Numbered from the stretch's first letter, positions 18,600 to 27,962 are shown. The stretch: DNA of 64,000 nucleotides from Nitrosovibrio sp. Nv17 (GCF_900119085.1 NZ_FPIQ01000007.1:1-64000); one strand, 5' to 3'. The notes: a model not told the origin generated them from the sequence alone. Program-made: numbers and translations.

Positions 18600-19174
18600 G
18601 TCACTTCCATGAGGCGCGTAACCGCCACCCGAACGCCGCCGGTTTCGATATCGCGCGTGAAGTAATGGCGGACGCGAAGCCGGGGCCACGAATGGGGCGG
18701 ACCTTCCGTGACGCGAACCGGCAGAGCCTGCTCCGCGCCCGTGCCATCGCCGATACGTGTGAAGCCGTCCCGATGCTCGCCAACGCGTCCGGCGAGCAGA
18801 AGGCGCTGTTCGTCGTGCGGAGCGCACGGGTCGTCGTCCACGGGCTGCGCCGACTCGCGCAAGATTCGACCTGACGGTCCGTCAGCCTCTCGCCAGATCA
18901 GGATCTCGCCCTTCCGTGAGAAGATGCGTAGCTCTTGAAGGGTCGTGACCAACGGAGGTGGGCAGAGGTCCGGGAATACTGTCGACCCTAGCTGCCATCC
19001 GCTGCCGTCGATCAAACCCCACGTAACGCCGTCATCACAGTGGCACAGGAGCCAAGCGGGCGGCTCGATCAACTCGGACACAGGGGCTGCGGAGCGGCCC
19101 AACACGTGGTCCAGCCATGCGCGGCACGACGGGCCATCGAGTCGGTTGATCTGACATCGTTCGACGAGACTCAC
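18596..19174 (-). CDS. csx19: Type III-D accessory subunit Csx19
   Basis: The 192-residue protein resembles the TIGR03984/Csx19 family found with Csx10 in type III-D loci. Visible features are LLCHCDDGVTWGLID, the PPPLVTTLQELRIFSRKGEILIWRE region and a C-terminal PRLRVRHYFTRDIETGGVRVAVTRL. In the III-Dv complex Csx19 is a structural subunit. It overlaps both neighbours by ATGA, fixing its start and stop in a translationally coupled operon. No enzymatic motif is visible. Confidence 0.8.
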   Translation of the reverse strand: MSLVERCQINRLDGPSCRAWLDHVLGRSAAPVSELIEPPAWLLCHCDDGVTWGLIDGSGWQLGSTVFPDLCPPPLVTTLQELRIFSRKGEILIWREADGPSGRILRESAQPVDDDPCAPHDEQRLLLAGRVGEHRDGFTRIGDGTGAEQALPVRVTEGPPHSWPRLRVRHYFTRDIETGGVRVAVTRLMEVT

Positions 19175-20592
19175 TGCTCACCTCCAAGGGCAGCTGTCGA
19201 CCAGAACTGCCCGATGGCTTCATCCACGATCGGATCCGCCGATCTCGCGGGATCCAAGGCCACTCGCCGTCCGTCATCAAGGCATAACGTGGCCGTTCCC
19301 GCGAACACGCCGCGTCCGACCGAGGAGGAACCGCCAACGGCGATATCGCCCGTGAGGAGATCCTTCAGTGCGAGAAGGCAAAGGCCCAACTCGCCCGGAA
19401 CCGGATCGCACAGCTCGAGGCGGAGCCGAGCACGCCCGCCATGCTCCGGCTCCTCGTCGAACAGCGCCCCCGGCACGACGCCCTGGGTGAAGCGGTCGAT
19501 CCGAACACGGGATGGCCGCGTACGAATGCCATCCTCGATGAGGCTTTCGTGTACACGTAGCTTGGATGCGTGGAGCTTAGCGACGTCGGCTTCGTCACTC
19601 TGCGTTCGTGGTCCGAAGATTTGGTCGACCCAGTGCTCGGCGTCCCCTTTCCCATCGCGTACGAGGCGTGCAATGCGCAGCGCCCGGGCTCGGAGCACCC
19701 CTGCCATGGATGTCCCGGGAAGAACCGAACGGCCCGCCGACTGGATATGCGCCGCATCGGGAACATCGGGAGCATCTGGTGCGCTTCGAATCAGGAGACC
19801 TGATGTCAACGAGATATCCGCATCGACGATGACCCGCCGTCGCTGATCGGGCAGCTCGGGCAGCACACCCCCACTGAAACCGCGCTTGCATGCCTCGGTG
19901 ATGTCGTTTGTCTCCGCGGTTGGATCGGCGGAGCATAGTTTTTCGCTCAGAAGCCACGCCAGCCAGCCCGCGCGACTCGACAAGTCATGACGTGTCGCCC
20001 GCCACTTGGTGGCGCGCACTGCGCCGAGGCCGCGTGAACGCCGTGCGCCGAGTGCGACATCTCCGGCTGAGAGTCCACCGAGCGCTGCAACGAGGAGACT
20101 CAGCAGAGCGGCCTCTTGGTCGCGCGTCGATATGATCAAGTCGAACCTGAGCGGGAAGCACGCGCCGGCAGGAAGCACTTCAAGGTCGAACTTCTTGTGC
20201 TCCTCCGCGACCCCTCGGGATGCGTCGATCTGCACCCCGTCGCGAATCTCGACGACGGACGGCGAGCTGGCCAGAGCGTCGAAGACGATGAGAGAGCTCT
20301 GAGCACCGAGGTCGTCGCCACGCGTCCCACCGAACAGCCGCGCAACTCGCGGATCCTCCTGGCTTCGATAGCCGCCGAGGACATCGGCAAGATACGAGCG
20401 TACGGCACCAGCGATCGATGTGCCTGGCAGAAGAGGCCAGCCGGTCCGCGCATCTCGTACGAGTACCATATCGGCAGCGTCGCCGACGCCGCTCCCGAAG
20501 TGAGCCGCCGTCTCGAGGACCAGCTCGCCGGTGATGGTCCATCGGCCCACAATCGGCCGCACGCCTCCCGGATCGCTGAGCCCTGCCGTCAT
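19171..20592 (-). CDS. Double Cas7 (Csm3-like) fusion, Cas7-2x
   Basis: The 473-residue protein contains two consecutive Cas7/Csm3-like RAMP units. Each has a GTS[IM]AG turn (57-62 and 293-298) and a glycine-rich loop (GARRSRGLG at 182-190; GGSSSVGRG at 420-428). The second unit has the Csm3-like RIDRFTQGVVPGALFDEE segment at 364-381. Csm3-type subunits coat the crRNA and cut target RNA every six nucleotides. A fused pair like this corresponds to the Cas7-2x protein of III-Dv systems. The start at 20592 gives an ATGA overlap with csx10; the upstream in-frame extension to 20682 is not Cas7-like. Confidence 0.88.
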   Translation of the reverse strand: MTAGLSDPGGVRPIVGRWTITGELVLETAAHFGSGVGDAADMVLVRDARTGWPLLPGTSIAGAVRSYLADVLGGYRSQEDPRVARLFGGTRGDDLGAQSSLIVFDALASSPSVVEIRDGVQIDASRGVAEEHKKFDLEVLPAGACFPLRFDLIISTRDQEAALLSLLVAALGGLSAGDVALGARRSRGLGAVRATKWRATRHDLSSRAGWLAWLLSEKLCSADPTAETNDITEACKRGFSGGVLPELPDQRRRVIVDADISLTSGLLIRSAPDAPDVPDAAHIQSAGRSVLPGTSMAGVLRARALRIARLVRDGKGDAEHWVDQIFGPRTQSDEADVAKLHASKLRVHESLIEDGIRTRPSRVRIDRFTQGVVPGALFDEEPEHGGRARLRLELCDPVPGELGLCLLALKDLLTGDIAVGGSSSVGRGVFAGTATLCLDDGRRVALDPARSADPIVDEAIGQFWSTAALGGEQ

Positions 20593-22241
20593 GGCGACCT
20601 CCGTTGGCGCTGCCTTCGTGCGAGTGACGCGAGCGTAGCGTCGATGAGCCGGGCGCGGATCCAAGGCGCTTGCTGGACCCAATGCGCACGTGCTGTTACC
20701 TCGGAAACCACGTGTGCACGCTGGACCAGGGCGTCGAGCCTGAGGGAGGCCACGAGCACCTGCTCGGTACCGTCGATCATTTTTCGTAGCCAGGCTGCCA
20801 GCCGTTCTCCGTCATCGACCCGGCATCGCTCGAGTTGATCCATGGCAGGGCGCTTCAAACGGCGAGGGCCATCCTGGCCCAGCCACGTGCGGAGCGTCGC
20901 CAACGCGGCGGAGGGCTCCGCGCGCAGCGCCGTGCGCAAGCGTCCAAGCAGGCTCGGCGCAGGCAGCCGTGAGGCGTTTCGAGCGATTCGCGCAGCGTGC
21001 TCCTGGATGGCCCGTTCGAGCGCCGCGTCGACGATGCGCCCCTCGGCGAAGCGCACCAGCTCCGGGACGTCACCACCCTGTGTGGTGGCACCGGATGCCG
21101 ACGGCTTACGCAGCATCAAGCTCTGTGTCGGAGCTTTGATAAAAACGACGCGCCCGAACCCTTCGGCCCGTCGTTCACCGAGGCCGGCGTTCTCGATGGC
21201 GAGCAGATCGCCGAACGGGATCGGTGCGGTGGTCCTGAGCACCAACACTGATCCCGCGGCGCAGGCCAGCGCCTGGGGAATCTCGAGCCGCCACTTTCGG
21301 TTGAAGCCCCCTACCAGTTCGAAGGCCCATCGCCGCGCAATGACCTCCACGCGACCTGCGAAACGCTCTACCAGCTCCGCTACCGTTTGAGTCGGATCGA
21401 TCTGGCCCGTTTCGGGATCGCGAGTGACACACGCCGATGCGAGCAGAGCGCGGAACTCGATGTTCACAGGGAGATCCGTGCTGACGAGCCCGGTGCCCTC
21501 GACTTCGCGAGTACGAACGTTGCTCCACGAAATCGCGGCGTCGCCTCCGTAGCCGGCCCGGCGCGACCGACCCAAAAGCACGGGTCCGGGAAGGGCATTC
21601 TTGATGGTCGCCACGAGCGCGTCGCATTCCGCCTCGTTCTGCGCGTGGAATTGGATCAGCCCGTCAAACTCCTGACCCTCGTCGAGGGACTCGAAGGAGA
21701 AGATGGCGCCGTGAGCTTCTTCGCGTCCCTTGCGTTCCTCCTTCCACGCCCGCCCGCGTGCGCGGTCGCGTTGCTGATGCACGCGGCTCGTGCGAGCCGG
21801 GCTCACGCGAAGCGGCTGTGCGCCACCGATCGATACAAAGGGATCAGGAAGTGGCATGAGCGCGGCTTCAGGCCACGAAGTGCCCGCATCATCTTGCGCG
21901 TTCGAGAACGCCGAGAGATCCCAGGCGCTGATCTCGCCCGCGGGGCCTACCGAACCGTTCTTCTCGGCGTGCAACGACACGGGTGTCGGCAGTGTCCTGC
22001 GTCCGCCCGCGCGTGGATAGGCATTAAGGAAACACACTCCACCGCTGAGGAACACGGCTCGGAACCGCTCCAACCGGTCGGCGTCGCTTCCTGGATCACC
22101 GAGTCCCCGCGCGGCGGCGCCACGAAGCGCGGAACCCGGCACAAAGGGAAGCGTGCGTGAGCTGTTGGGGTCGTCGCCAAGAGACGTCAACACGGCGGGC
22201 GCGCGCAACGACAGCGTGTACGGCAGATAGTGGTAGATCAT
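20589..22241 (-). CDS. csx10: Csx10 (type III-D Cas5) with helical C-terminal extension
   Basis: Csx10 is the Cas5-like subunit that holds the crRNA 5' handle in type III-D complexes. The 550-residue protein has GSALRG at 36-41, an insert rich in Arg/Lys/Glu (150-178), and two glycine-rich loops, LGRSRRAGYGG (223-233) and GLGERRAEGFGR (353-364). After residue 393 the last ~155 residues look entirely helical, consistent with a fused Cas11-like small subunit; no separate Cas11 gene is seen. The start at 22241 gives an ATGA overlap with the upstream cas7. An extension to 22367 is rejected. Confidence 0.85.
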   Translation of the reverse strand: MIYHYLPYTLSLRAPAVLTSLGDDPNSSRTLPFVPGSALRGAAARGLGDPGSDADRLERFRAVFLSGGVCFLNAYPRAGGRRTLPTPVSLHAEKNGSVGPAGEISAWDLSAFSNAQDDAGTSWPEAALMPLPDPFVSIGGAQPLRVSPARTSRVHQQRDRARGRAWKEERKGREEAHGAIFSFESLDEGQEFDGLIQFHAQNEAECDALVATIKNALPGPVLLGRSRRAGYGGDAAISWSNVRTREVEGTGLVSTDLPVNIEFRALLASACVTRDPETGQIDPTQTVAELVERFAGRVEVIARRWAFELVGGFNRKWRLEIPQALACAAGSVLVLRTTAPIPFGDLLAIENAGLGERRAEGFGRVVFIKAPTQSLMLRKPSASGATTQGGDVPELVRFAEGRIVDAALERAIQEHAARIARNASRLPAPSLLGRLRTALRAEPSAALATLRTWLGQDGPRRLKRPAMDQLERCRVDDGERLAAWLRKMIDGTEQVLVASLRLDALVQRAHVVSEVTARAHWVQQAPWIRARLIDATLASLARRQRQRRSP

Positions 22242-22879
22242 GGAGTCCCCCGTGCGAGCGCTCGCGTTCGCTCGAGGCCACCATCGACGGTCAGACGCAG
22301 GTGACCTCGCCCACGGTTGCGTACCAGGCCGCCATGCCTCGTCGCCAGCGCCGCGAGTGCGAGGCACTGTAGGTCGGCCGCCGCCGGTGGTTCGAGCCAG
22401 GAGAGCGGCGCTTCGAGCCTCAATCCGCGCAACGCGACCCGACTGGACCGCAGCGTCGTCCGGGCTGGAGCGCCAGTCGCGCGCTCTTCAGATGTCTGCA
22501 GCCGTACCCCAGTGAGCGCTGACAGAATCATGGTGGGCGCCAGCGGGTGTTGCTCGCGTTCGATGGCAGCAACGAAGAAGGTCCGCGCTGCCTTCTCGAT
22601 CACCGCGTCGCCGATGCGGAGAATGGACGTCTCCGCCAGATCCTCATGCGGACCGAGCACGCGCGGTGCTGCGTCTCGAAGCTCGGGGAAGTGGTCTTGC
22701 ATGGAGAGCCATGAATCCCGCAGCAGCCCTCGTAGCGCCTTGCCGCCGAGCATCGGCAAGCCGTGGGCGTCGTGCTCGACTTCAACGTCAACGGCACCAG
22801 GCATACCCTCGCCGCGACCGAAAGTCGTGTCCGAAAGAAGTTCGATGGTGATGTGGCCGGGTACCGGCGCGATGGTCAT
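22238..22879 (-). CDS. Single Cas7 (Csm3/Csm5-like RAMP) of type III-D
   Basis: This is a 213-residue single-domain RAMP. It starts HITIELLSDTTFGRGEG, has GGKALRGLLRD at about 45-55 and a glycine-rich loop VRNRGRGHLRL near the C-terminus. It would occupy one backbone position next to Cas10 and Csx10. In III-Dv systems the equivalent Cas7 is fused to Cas5 and Cas11, whereas here it is a separate gene joined only by an ATGA overlap to csx10. It also overlaps cas10 by four bases. Confidence 0.83.
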   Translation of the reverse strand: MTIAPVPGHITIELLSDTTFGRGEGMPGAVDVEVEHDAHGLPMLGGKALRGLLRDSWLSMQDHFPELRDAAPRVLGPHEDLAETSILRIGDAVIEKAARTFFVAAIEREQHPLAPTMILSALTGVRLQTSEERATGAPARTTLRSSRVALRGLRLEAPLSWLEPPAAADLQCLALAALATRHGGLVRNRGRGHLRLTVDGGLERTRALARGTP

Positions 22880-24420
22880 GGAGCAACCTCCAGCCCGAGC
22901 GGCAGGTGCACATCCAGGAGCTCGATCGCATCGAGGAGAGGGGTGCGAGTGGCGTCGAAGAAGCCTCCGGTCTGATCGAGCCTATCGGGCCACGGGAGGT
23001 TTGCCGCCGCTGTCCACGATTCGCGGGCGCGCCGAACGCCATCCGCACCCTCCCGCACGACTTGCACGAGCTCCTTGAGCTTATTGCGATGCCGGCTCCA
23101 ACGCTCCCCGCGGAATCCTTCTGGCCCGGTTCCGAGGACAATCCCCGACAACCAGCGCCACGTCTCACGCTCGCGAGTGTCCAGCCCGAGGCGGTACGGT
23201 CTGCACGTGAGGTGGAGCTGCGTGCCGTCGAGTCGTTGCGTGAAACTGCGGGCGCGCAGATCGCCGACACTCTCTCCCCGGCGTGGGGCACCGATGTGCC
23301 AGTCGATCCAGCTCCCGCTGTCGTTTCTCTCGCGGCGGCGGGTCTTGGCGTTCGCTGCGAGCGCCTCGGCGAGATCGTAGGCGCGATCGAACGGCGTGTG
23401 CGCAGGAACGATCGCTACGCCCGCGCAGGCCGTCACCCTGCCGAGCTTCGAAACGTCACTGTCGAACTCGCGGAGTGCAGTTTCCGCTAGATCGAGTGCG
23501 AGCCGGCCATCGCAGAGAAACGTAAGATCGTCGCCCCCAAGCAGGACGGGCCGCAGCGGCAAGATGATCCGGCCATTCGACCGGCGAAGATCAAAGCCTA
23601 GGTCAGGCAGTGTCCCCTCAATGTGAGCCTCGCTGGTGACTGCCCCAGCGACCCGAGCAACGACGCTCTGGAGGCAACGGAGACCGATCTGGTCGATGCC
23701 CGTCGACCATGCGCGGAGATCCTCTTCCACAATGACATCGGGTCGTGCTTGCTCGACGCATTGGGCCAGCCATGACTGGATCTGCTGCCCGATCCCGTTG
23801 CCGTCGATATGGACGACACCGACGAGGCTCGTGTCGCCGCGCGTCCTCCCCATGTCGTCGATCTCCGGGGGGAAGGCGTAGCGCTGTGAGTCCGTAAGCA
23901 GCGCATCCCAGCGGCTCGTTGCAGAGGCACGCACGTCGCCGTCCCGCCACCGGAGCACCATGCTGGAGAGCGGGATACTGGCGTCTTGCGGATCCAGCCT
24001 GGTCGCGGGCAGACCTGTGATACGGCAAGGTGTCGTCACCGAGATGCCGAGCTGTGGCACGGAGGGAATGCGCTCGAGCTTTGCGCGCGCAACATCGACC
24101 TGGAGCTGAGCGAGCGCGGCGGCGAGTCCGCCTTTCTCGTAGTTCCGGTGCGCGACGACCACGTCAAGACCTGGCGCATCGTCGTACAACCGGCGCGTGT
24201 ATCGCGCAGCGAAGGACTTGGCCGCGTCGATGTCCGTGAACCGGACGACTACGTTTCCGCCGCTGGCGAGCAAGACATCGCCCTCACTTCCTCGGAGCGC
24301 ACCATCGGTGGCGGTGACCCAGTGCACCAGCCACGATGCCGAGATCACATCGCGCAGACGGTTCGATGCGAACACGTAGCGCTGGACACCTAGCACGTCC
24401 ATGGCCGTCAGCACTGGCAT
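22876..24420 (-). CDS. cas10: Cas10 without HD domain, with GGDD cyclase motif
   Basis: Cas10 is the type III signature protein; its Palm domains make cyclic oligoadenylates when target RNA is bound. The 514-residue protein starts directly with the Palm region (DVLGVQRYVFASNRLRDVI). It has the first metal-site segment HIDGNGIG with Asp206 and the catalytic GGDD at 295-298. No N-terminal HD nuclease is present, so DNA cleavage by Cas10 is not expected, while cyclase activity should be possible. A four-cysteine zinc finger is not evident. The CARF effector gene is directly upstream, which supports a cyclic oligonucleotide signalling role. Confidence 0.92.
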   Translation of the reverse strand: MPVLTAMDVLGVQRYVFASNRLRDVISASWLVHWVTATDGALRGSEGDVLLASGGNVVVRFTDIDAAKSFAARYTRRLYDDAPGLDVVVAHRNYEKGGLAAALAQLQVDVARAKLERIPSVPQLGISVTTPCRITGLPATRLDPQDASIPLSSMVLRWRDGDVRASATSRWDALLTDSQRYAFPPEIDDMGRTRGDTSLVGVVHIDGNGIGQQIQSWLAQCVEQARPDVIVEEDLRAWSTGIDQIGLRCLQSVVARVAGAVTSEAHIEGTLPDLGFDLRRSNGRIILPLRPVLLGGDDLTFLCDGRLALDLAETALREFDSDVSKLGRVTACAGVAIVPAHTPFDRAYDLAEALAANAKTRRRERNDSGSWIDWHIGAPRRGESVGDLRARSFTQRLDGTQLHLTCRPYRLGLDTRERETWRWLSGIVLGTGPEGFRGERWSRHRNKLKELVQVVREGADGVRRARESWTAAANLPWPDRLDQTGGFFDATRTPLLDAIELLDVHLPLGLEVAP

Positions 24421-24433
24421 GTGGCGCCTCCCA

Positions 24434-25600
24434 TCATGAGTCGAGCCACTCCCTGAGTGAGCTGAGGTTCGGCTCTCCCGACGTGCCCGCCCATTCCCTG
24501 AGGTCGGTCAAGCCGAAGACCCTCGGGATATTGGGGGCGTCCCAGACGCCTGCGATGTCGGCGCGGAGTTGATCTACGTACGTGCCCTTCGCGTCATTAC
24601 CATCGAGCAGGCAGACGAGAGCGCTCCGCGCCAGATCGCCGCCCATCTGGCGCGCTCTCATGGCCACCTCGAAGAGCTTCGACTTGCAGATAACCTTCTT
24701 CTCGTGCTCCGTCGTGCACGAGATGACGTGGAGCCTGTGATCTCGGATCAGCGCGACGTCGATCTCGAACTCCGTAGCGACCGGTTTGCTCCTCTTGCAG
24801 CGAACTCCGATTTCGATTGCCGTCGATCCGTCAAGGCAATGGCGAATAGCGTTCGCTGTCCAATGCTCGAGCCAGCCGCCGCACAGGAAGTCGTCCCAAG
24901 CTTCGTAGCGTGCCTTCGTCCAGTCCGTGTCGGGGATCGCCGCGGCGGTGAGCGCGAAGCCGTGGTCCAACGCCTTCCAAAGAGAGCCCTTCGCTTGCGT
25001 GACGTTCCTCCGCTTCCCATTCGGCCGGAAGTGTTCGAACAGCTTGCGCGAGAGCCCCTGCTCGCTCAGCACTCGTGCGCAGACCGCATCAACGTCGCTC
25101 CCGCTCGGGTCTCCGTCCGTTGCGCTCGCGCTTCCGATGCGCTCTGCTCCGTGGAGCGCCAGCACGAGATCGAGCGTTAGCCCGAGATCGCGGTCGGAAA
25201 GCTTCTCATCGTACCCGTCGTCGTAACGCAGGAGGCCCTTGCGCTCATCGAGATATGAGGCCTGTGACTCGTCTAGGTTGACTGCCGCCCGTGCATGCGC
25301 TGCCATCGGCTTCGTTCCACCGGAGTAATGCAGGTGATCCACCTGGAGCGACTTGCACGCATCGTGGATCTTGCGGACGTCGGTCGCGTCCTCAATGCAG
25401 ACCTCCGATACGACAATGCTCTTCACCGACAAGGCCGCCCGCAGGTGGTCGCGCGGATCAAGCGTTTCCGGCGAGTAGAGCAAGACAACTTCCTTCGGTG
25501 AGAGGACCGCTGCTGCCAGGTAGTTGGGCAGGGGGTTCGAACCGACAAGCAGGGCTACTTTCTGAGGACGCATGTCGATGGATAGTAAAGTACTCATCAC
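24434..25600 (-). CDS. CARF-nuclease effector of the Card1/Can2 type
   Basis: This is the first gene of the type III operon (388 residues). The N-terminal CARF domain has KVALLVGSNPLPNYLAAAVL and a HYSGGTKPM ligand motif at 91-99. The C-terminal half has the layout of the PD-(D/E)XK domain of Card1/Can2 (DUF1887) nucleases: GGWLEHW with Glu245, then EFEIDV with Asp281, then a strand. Where the family normally has E-x-K, this protein reads S-C-T (294-296), so the catalytic centre is unusual. By analogy it would be switched on by cyclic tetra-adenylate made by Cas10 and cut nucleic acid. Alternative starts exist at 25597 and 25573. Confidence 0.8.
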   Translation of the reverse strand: MMSTLLSIDMRPQKVALLVGSNPLPNYLAAAVLSPKEVVLLYSPETLDPRDHLRAALSVKSIVVSEVCIEDATDVRKIHDACKSLQVDHLHYSGGTKPMAAHARAAVNLDESQASYLDERKGLLRYDDGYDEKLSDRDLGLTLDLVLALHGAERIGSASATDGDPSGSDVDAVCARVLSEQGLSRKLFEHFRPNGKRRNVTQAKGSLWKALDHGFALTAAAIPDTDWTKARYEAWDDFLCGGWLEHWTANAIRHCLDGSTAIEIGVRCKRSKPVATEFEIDVALIRDHRLHVISCTTEHEKKVICKSKLFEVAMRARQMGGDLARSALVCLLDGNDAKGTYVDQLRADIAGVWDAPNIPRVFGLTDLREWAGTSGEPNLSSLREWLDS

Positions 25601-26069
25601 TCGGCTCGGTGCACGAGGATAAAAATAGGCAAAAACGCTTCAGGTTTCATACTGTGCAGTTTACTGCCAAGCTGATGCCGGCGTCCAGCTTTATAGCAGC
25701 GCATGCGGGATACGAAGGCAAACCTCGTCTATCGCCTCCTGCGGCCGCGTCAGTCGATCGAATCTGTCAACAAAAGCGTCCAGGCGTACGGTTATCGATA
25801 GCCGACTTCACCGCCAGAAGCAGACCGGACTCGCGCTGCACTTTGCTGAGCGAGCGGTAGCGTCGCTCGCCTTGCACCAGACGTTCGGCCAGGGCGCTTT
25901 TGCCGGTCTGCCGTGACCCGTGACTACGAGCACCCGCATCACCCTCAGCAGGGCCGACGAAGCGAGGCAGAGTCTTAATATCATGAATGGCATTCATTCA
26001 TGACATGAGTTGTCAAGATTGCAACAAAGGAAGGACGGGTTGGAAAGCATGTTCCGCTTTCCCAGGGGA
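25601..26069. other. Region between the type III operon and tRNA-Arg
   Basis: These 469 bases hold the type III operon's upstream region (about 25601-25680), a decayed AAA ATPase (25767-25993) and the short gap before the tRNA. No direct repeats with regular spacing are seen, so no CRISPR array lies here. Confidence 0.6.
25767..25993 (-). pseudogene. Decayed AAA_14/DUF4143-type P-loop ATPase
   Basis: The first frame reads VMRVLVVTG; insertion of one C restores VTGPRQTGKSALAERLV, a complete P-loop, followed by ERRYRSL. The reading then jumps to a VQRESGLLLAVKSAIDNR segment and PGRF, which belongs about 30 residues further on in AAA_14 ATPases. The remnant therefore has a single-base deletion in the P-loop, an internal deletion and an early stop. 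Such ATPases are common solo genes in accessory DNA. It is clearly non-functional. Confidence 0.6.
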
Positions 26070-26145
26070 TGGCGCCCTGAACACGAATCGAACGTGTGAC
26101 CTACCCCTTAGGAGGGGGTCGCTCTATCCACTGAGCTACCAGGGC
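26070..26145 (-). tRNA. tRNA-Arg(CCU)
   Basis: The minus strand folds as a complete 76-base tRNA: acceptor GCCCTGG paired with TCAGGGC, D-stem GCTC/GAGC, anticodon stem ACCCC/GGGGT with loop CTCCTAA (anticodon CCT), T-arm ACACG-TTCGATT-CGTGT, discriminator G and an encoded CCA. It lies at the edge between the CRISPR-rich block and housekeeping genes, a common island boundary. Confidence 0.96.
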
Positions 26146-26175
26146 GCTAGCGGCATTTTACGCTAATATGCCGGC

Positions 26176-27428
26176 ATGCATGAACGCACACGCGCCGCGG
26201 GCGGCGATTCCGCTCCTTCCCGCAGACTGCCGCGCACGGTGGTCGTTCTCGGGCTGGTCAGCTTCTTCAACGATCTCGCCTCGGACATCGTCGTTCCCCT
26301 CATCCCCATCCTGCTGGCGAGCGTGCTCGCCGCGGGGCCGGTGGTGCTGGGGCTCGTCGAGGGAGTGGCCGATGCGGTGGCGAGCCTGCTCAAGCTGTGG
26401 TCGGGACGCCATTCCGACGTCATGCGCGGTCGGCGCAAGGGCCTGGCCGTGGCAGGGTATACGCTTTCCAACATTGCGCGCCCGCTGCTGGGGCTGGCGG
26501 GTTCGTGGCCGATGGTGCTGCTGCTGCGCAGCGTCGACCGCGCCGGCAAGGGCCTGCGCGGCGCCCCGCGCGATGCGCTGGTGGTGGACGTCACGCCCGA
26601 GGCCATGCGCGGCTACGCCTTCGGCTTCCACCGGATGCTGGACAACGCCGGCGCGGTGGCGGGCAGCCTGGTCGCCGCGGCCGCTCTGGCCTGGGCGGGC
26701 CTGAGCCTGACCGAGGTGATACTCTGGTCGGCGGTGCCGGGCTTCGTCGCGGTGCTGCTGCTGGGCGCGGGTGTCCGCGAGCCGCACCCGGTCGCGGCGG
26801 CAGAGGCATCTTCGTTGCCGCCGCTGCGCTGGTCGGCGCTGTCGCCGCCGATGCGGCGCTATCTGCTGGTGCTGGGGCTGTTCACGCTGGCGCGCGCATC
26901 CGAAACCTTCATCCTGCTGCGCGGGCACGAGCTGGGCACGAGTACCGTCGAGCTGCTGCTGTTGTGGGCGGCCCTGAGCCTCGCCAAGTCGGCCACCGCC
27001 ACCCACGGGGGGCTGCTGGCGGACAGCCGCGGACGCGGCATGCCGGTGCTGGTCGGCTGGGTGGCGTTCTCGCTGTCGTTTTTGCTGCTGGGGACGATTA
27101 CTGATAGCATGCAGCTTTGGGTGGTGAGCGTCGCGTACGGGCTGTGCGCGGGCATGGGCGAAGGCGCGGAGCGCGCCCTTATCAGCGACCATGCCCATCC
27201 GCGCGAGCGCGGCACGGCCTTCGGCTGGTATCATCTGGTGACGGGGCTCGCAGCGATTCCGGCGGGACTGCTGTTCGGTTCGCTGTGGCAGTTCCACGGT
27301 GCTGCGACGGCATTCTGCAGCGCCGGCGCGGTGGCTGCCGTGGCAGCGATCCTGCTGCGCGCATGGGCATGGCCGGCGGGGATGGAGCTTACCCGAGGAA
27401 AGACCGAGCAGCCAACGAGGAGGCAGCC

Positions 27429-27432
<4 letters not shown>
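26176..27432 (+). CDS. Major facilitator superfamily transporter
   Basis: This is a 418-residue inner-membrane protein with about 12 hydrophobic segments in two halves. It has an early FFNDLASDIVVPLIPI segment and the GRHSD / RSVDRAGKGLRGAPRDAL loops seen in a family of MFS permeases of unknown substrate. The substrate cannot be read from the sequence. It overlaps the peroxiredoxin gene by ATGA, suggesting a small two-gene operon. Confidence 0.85.

Positions 27433-27957
<525 letters not shown>

Positions 27958-27962
<5 letters not shown>

Noticed and set aside
25601-25766. Possible CRISPR array upstream of the type III operon
   Set aside because: I looked for regularly spaced repeats of 25-40 bases and saw none.
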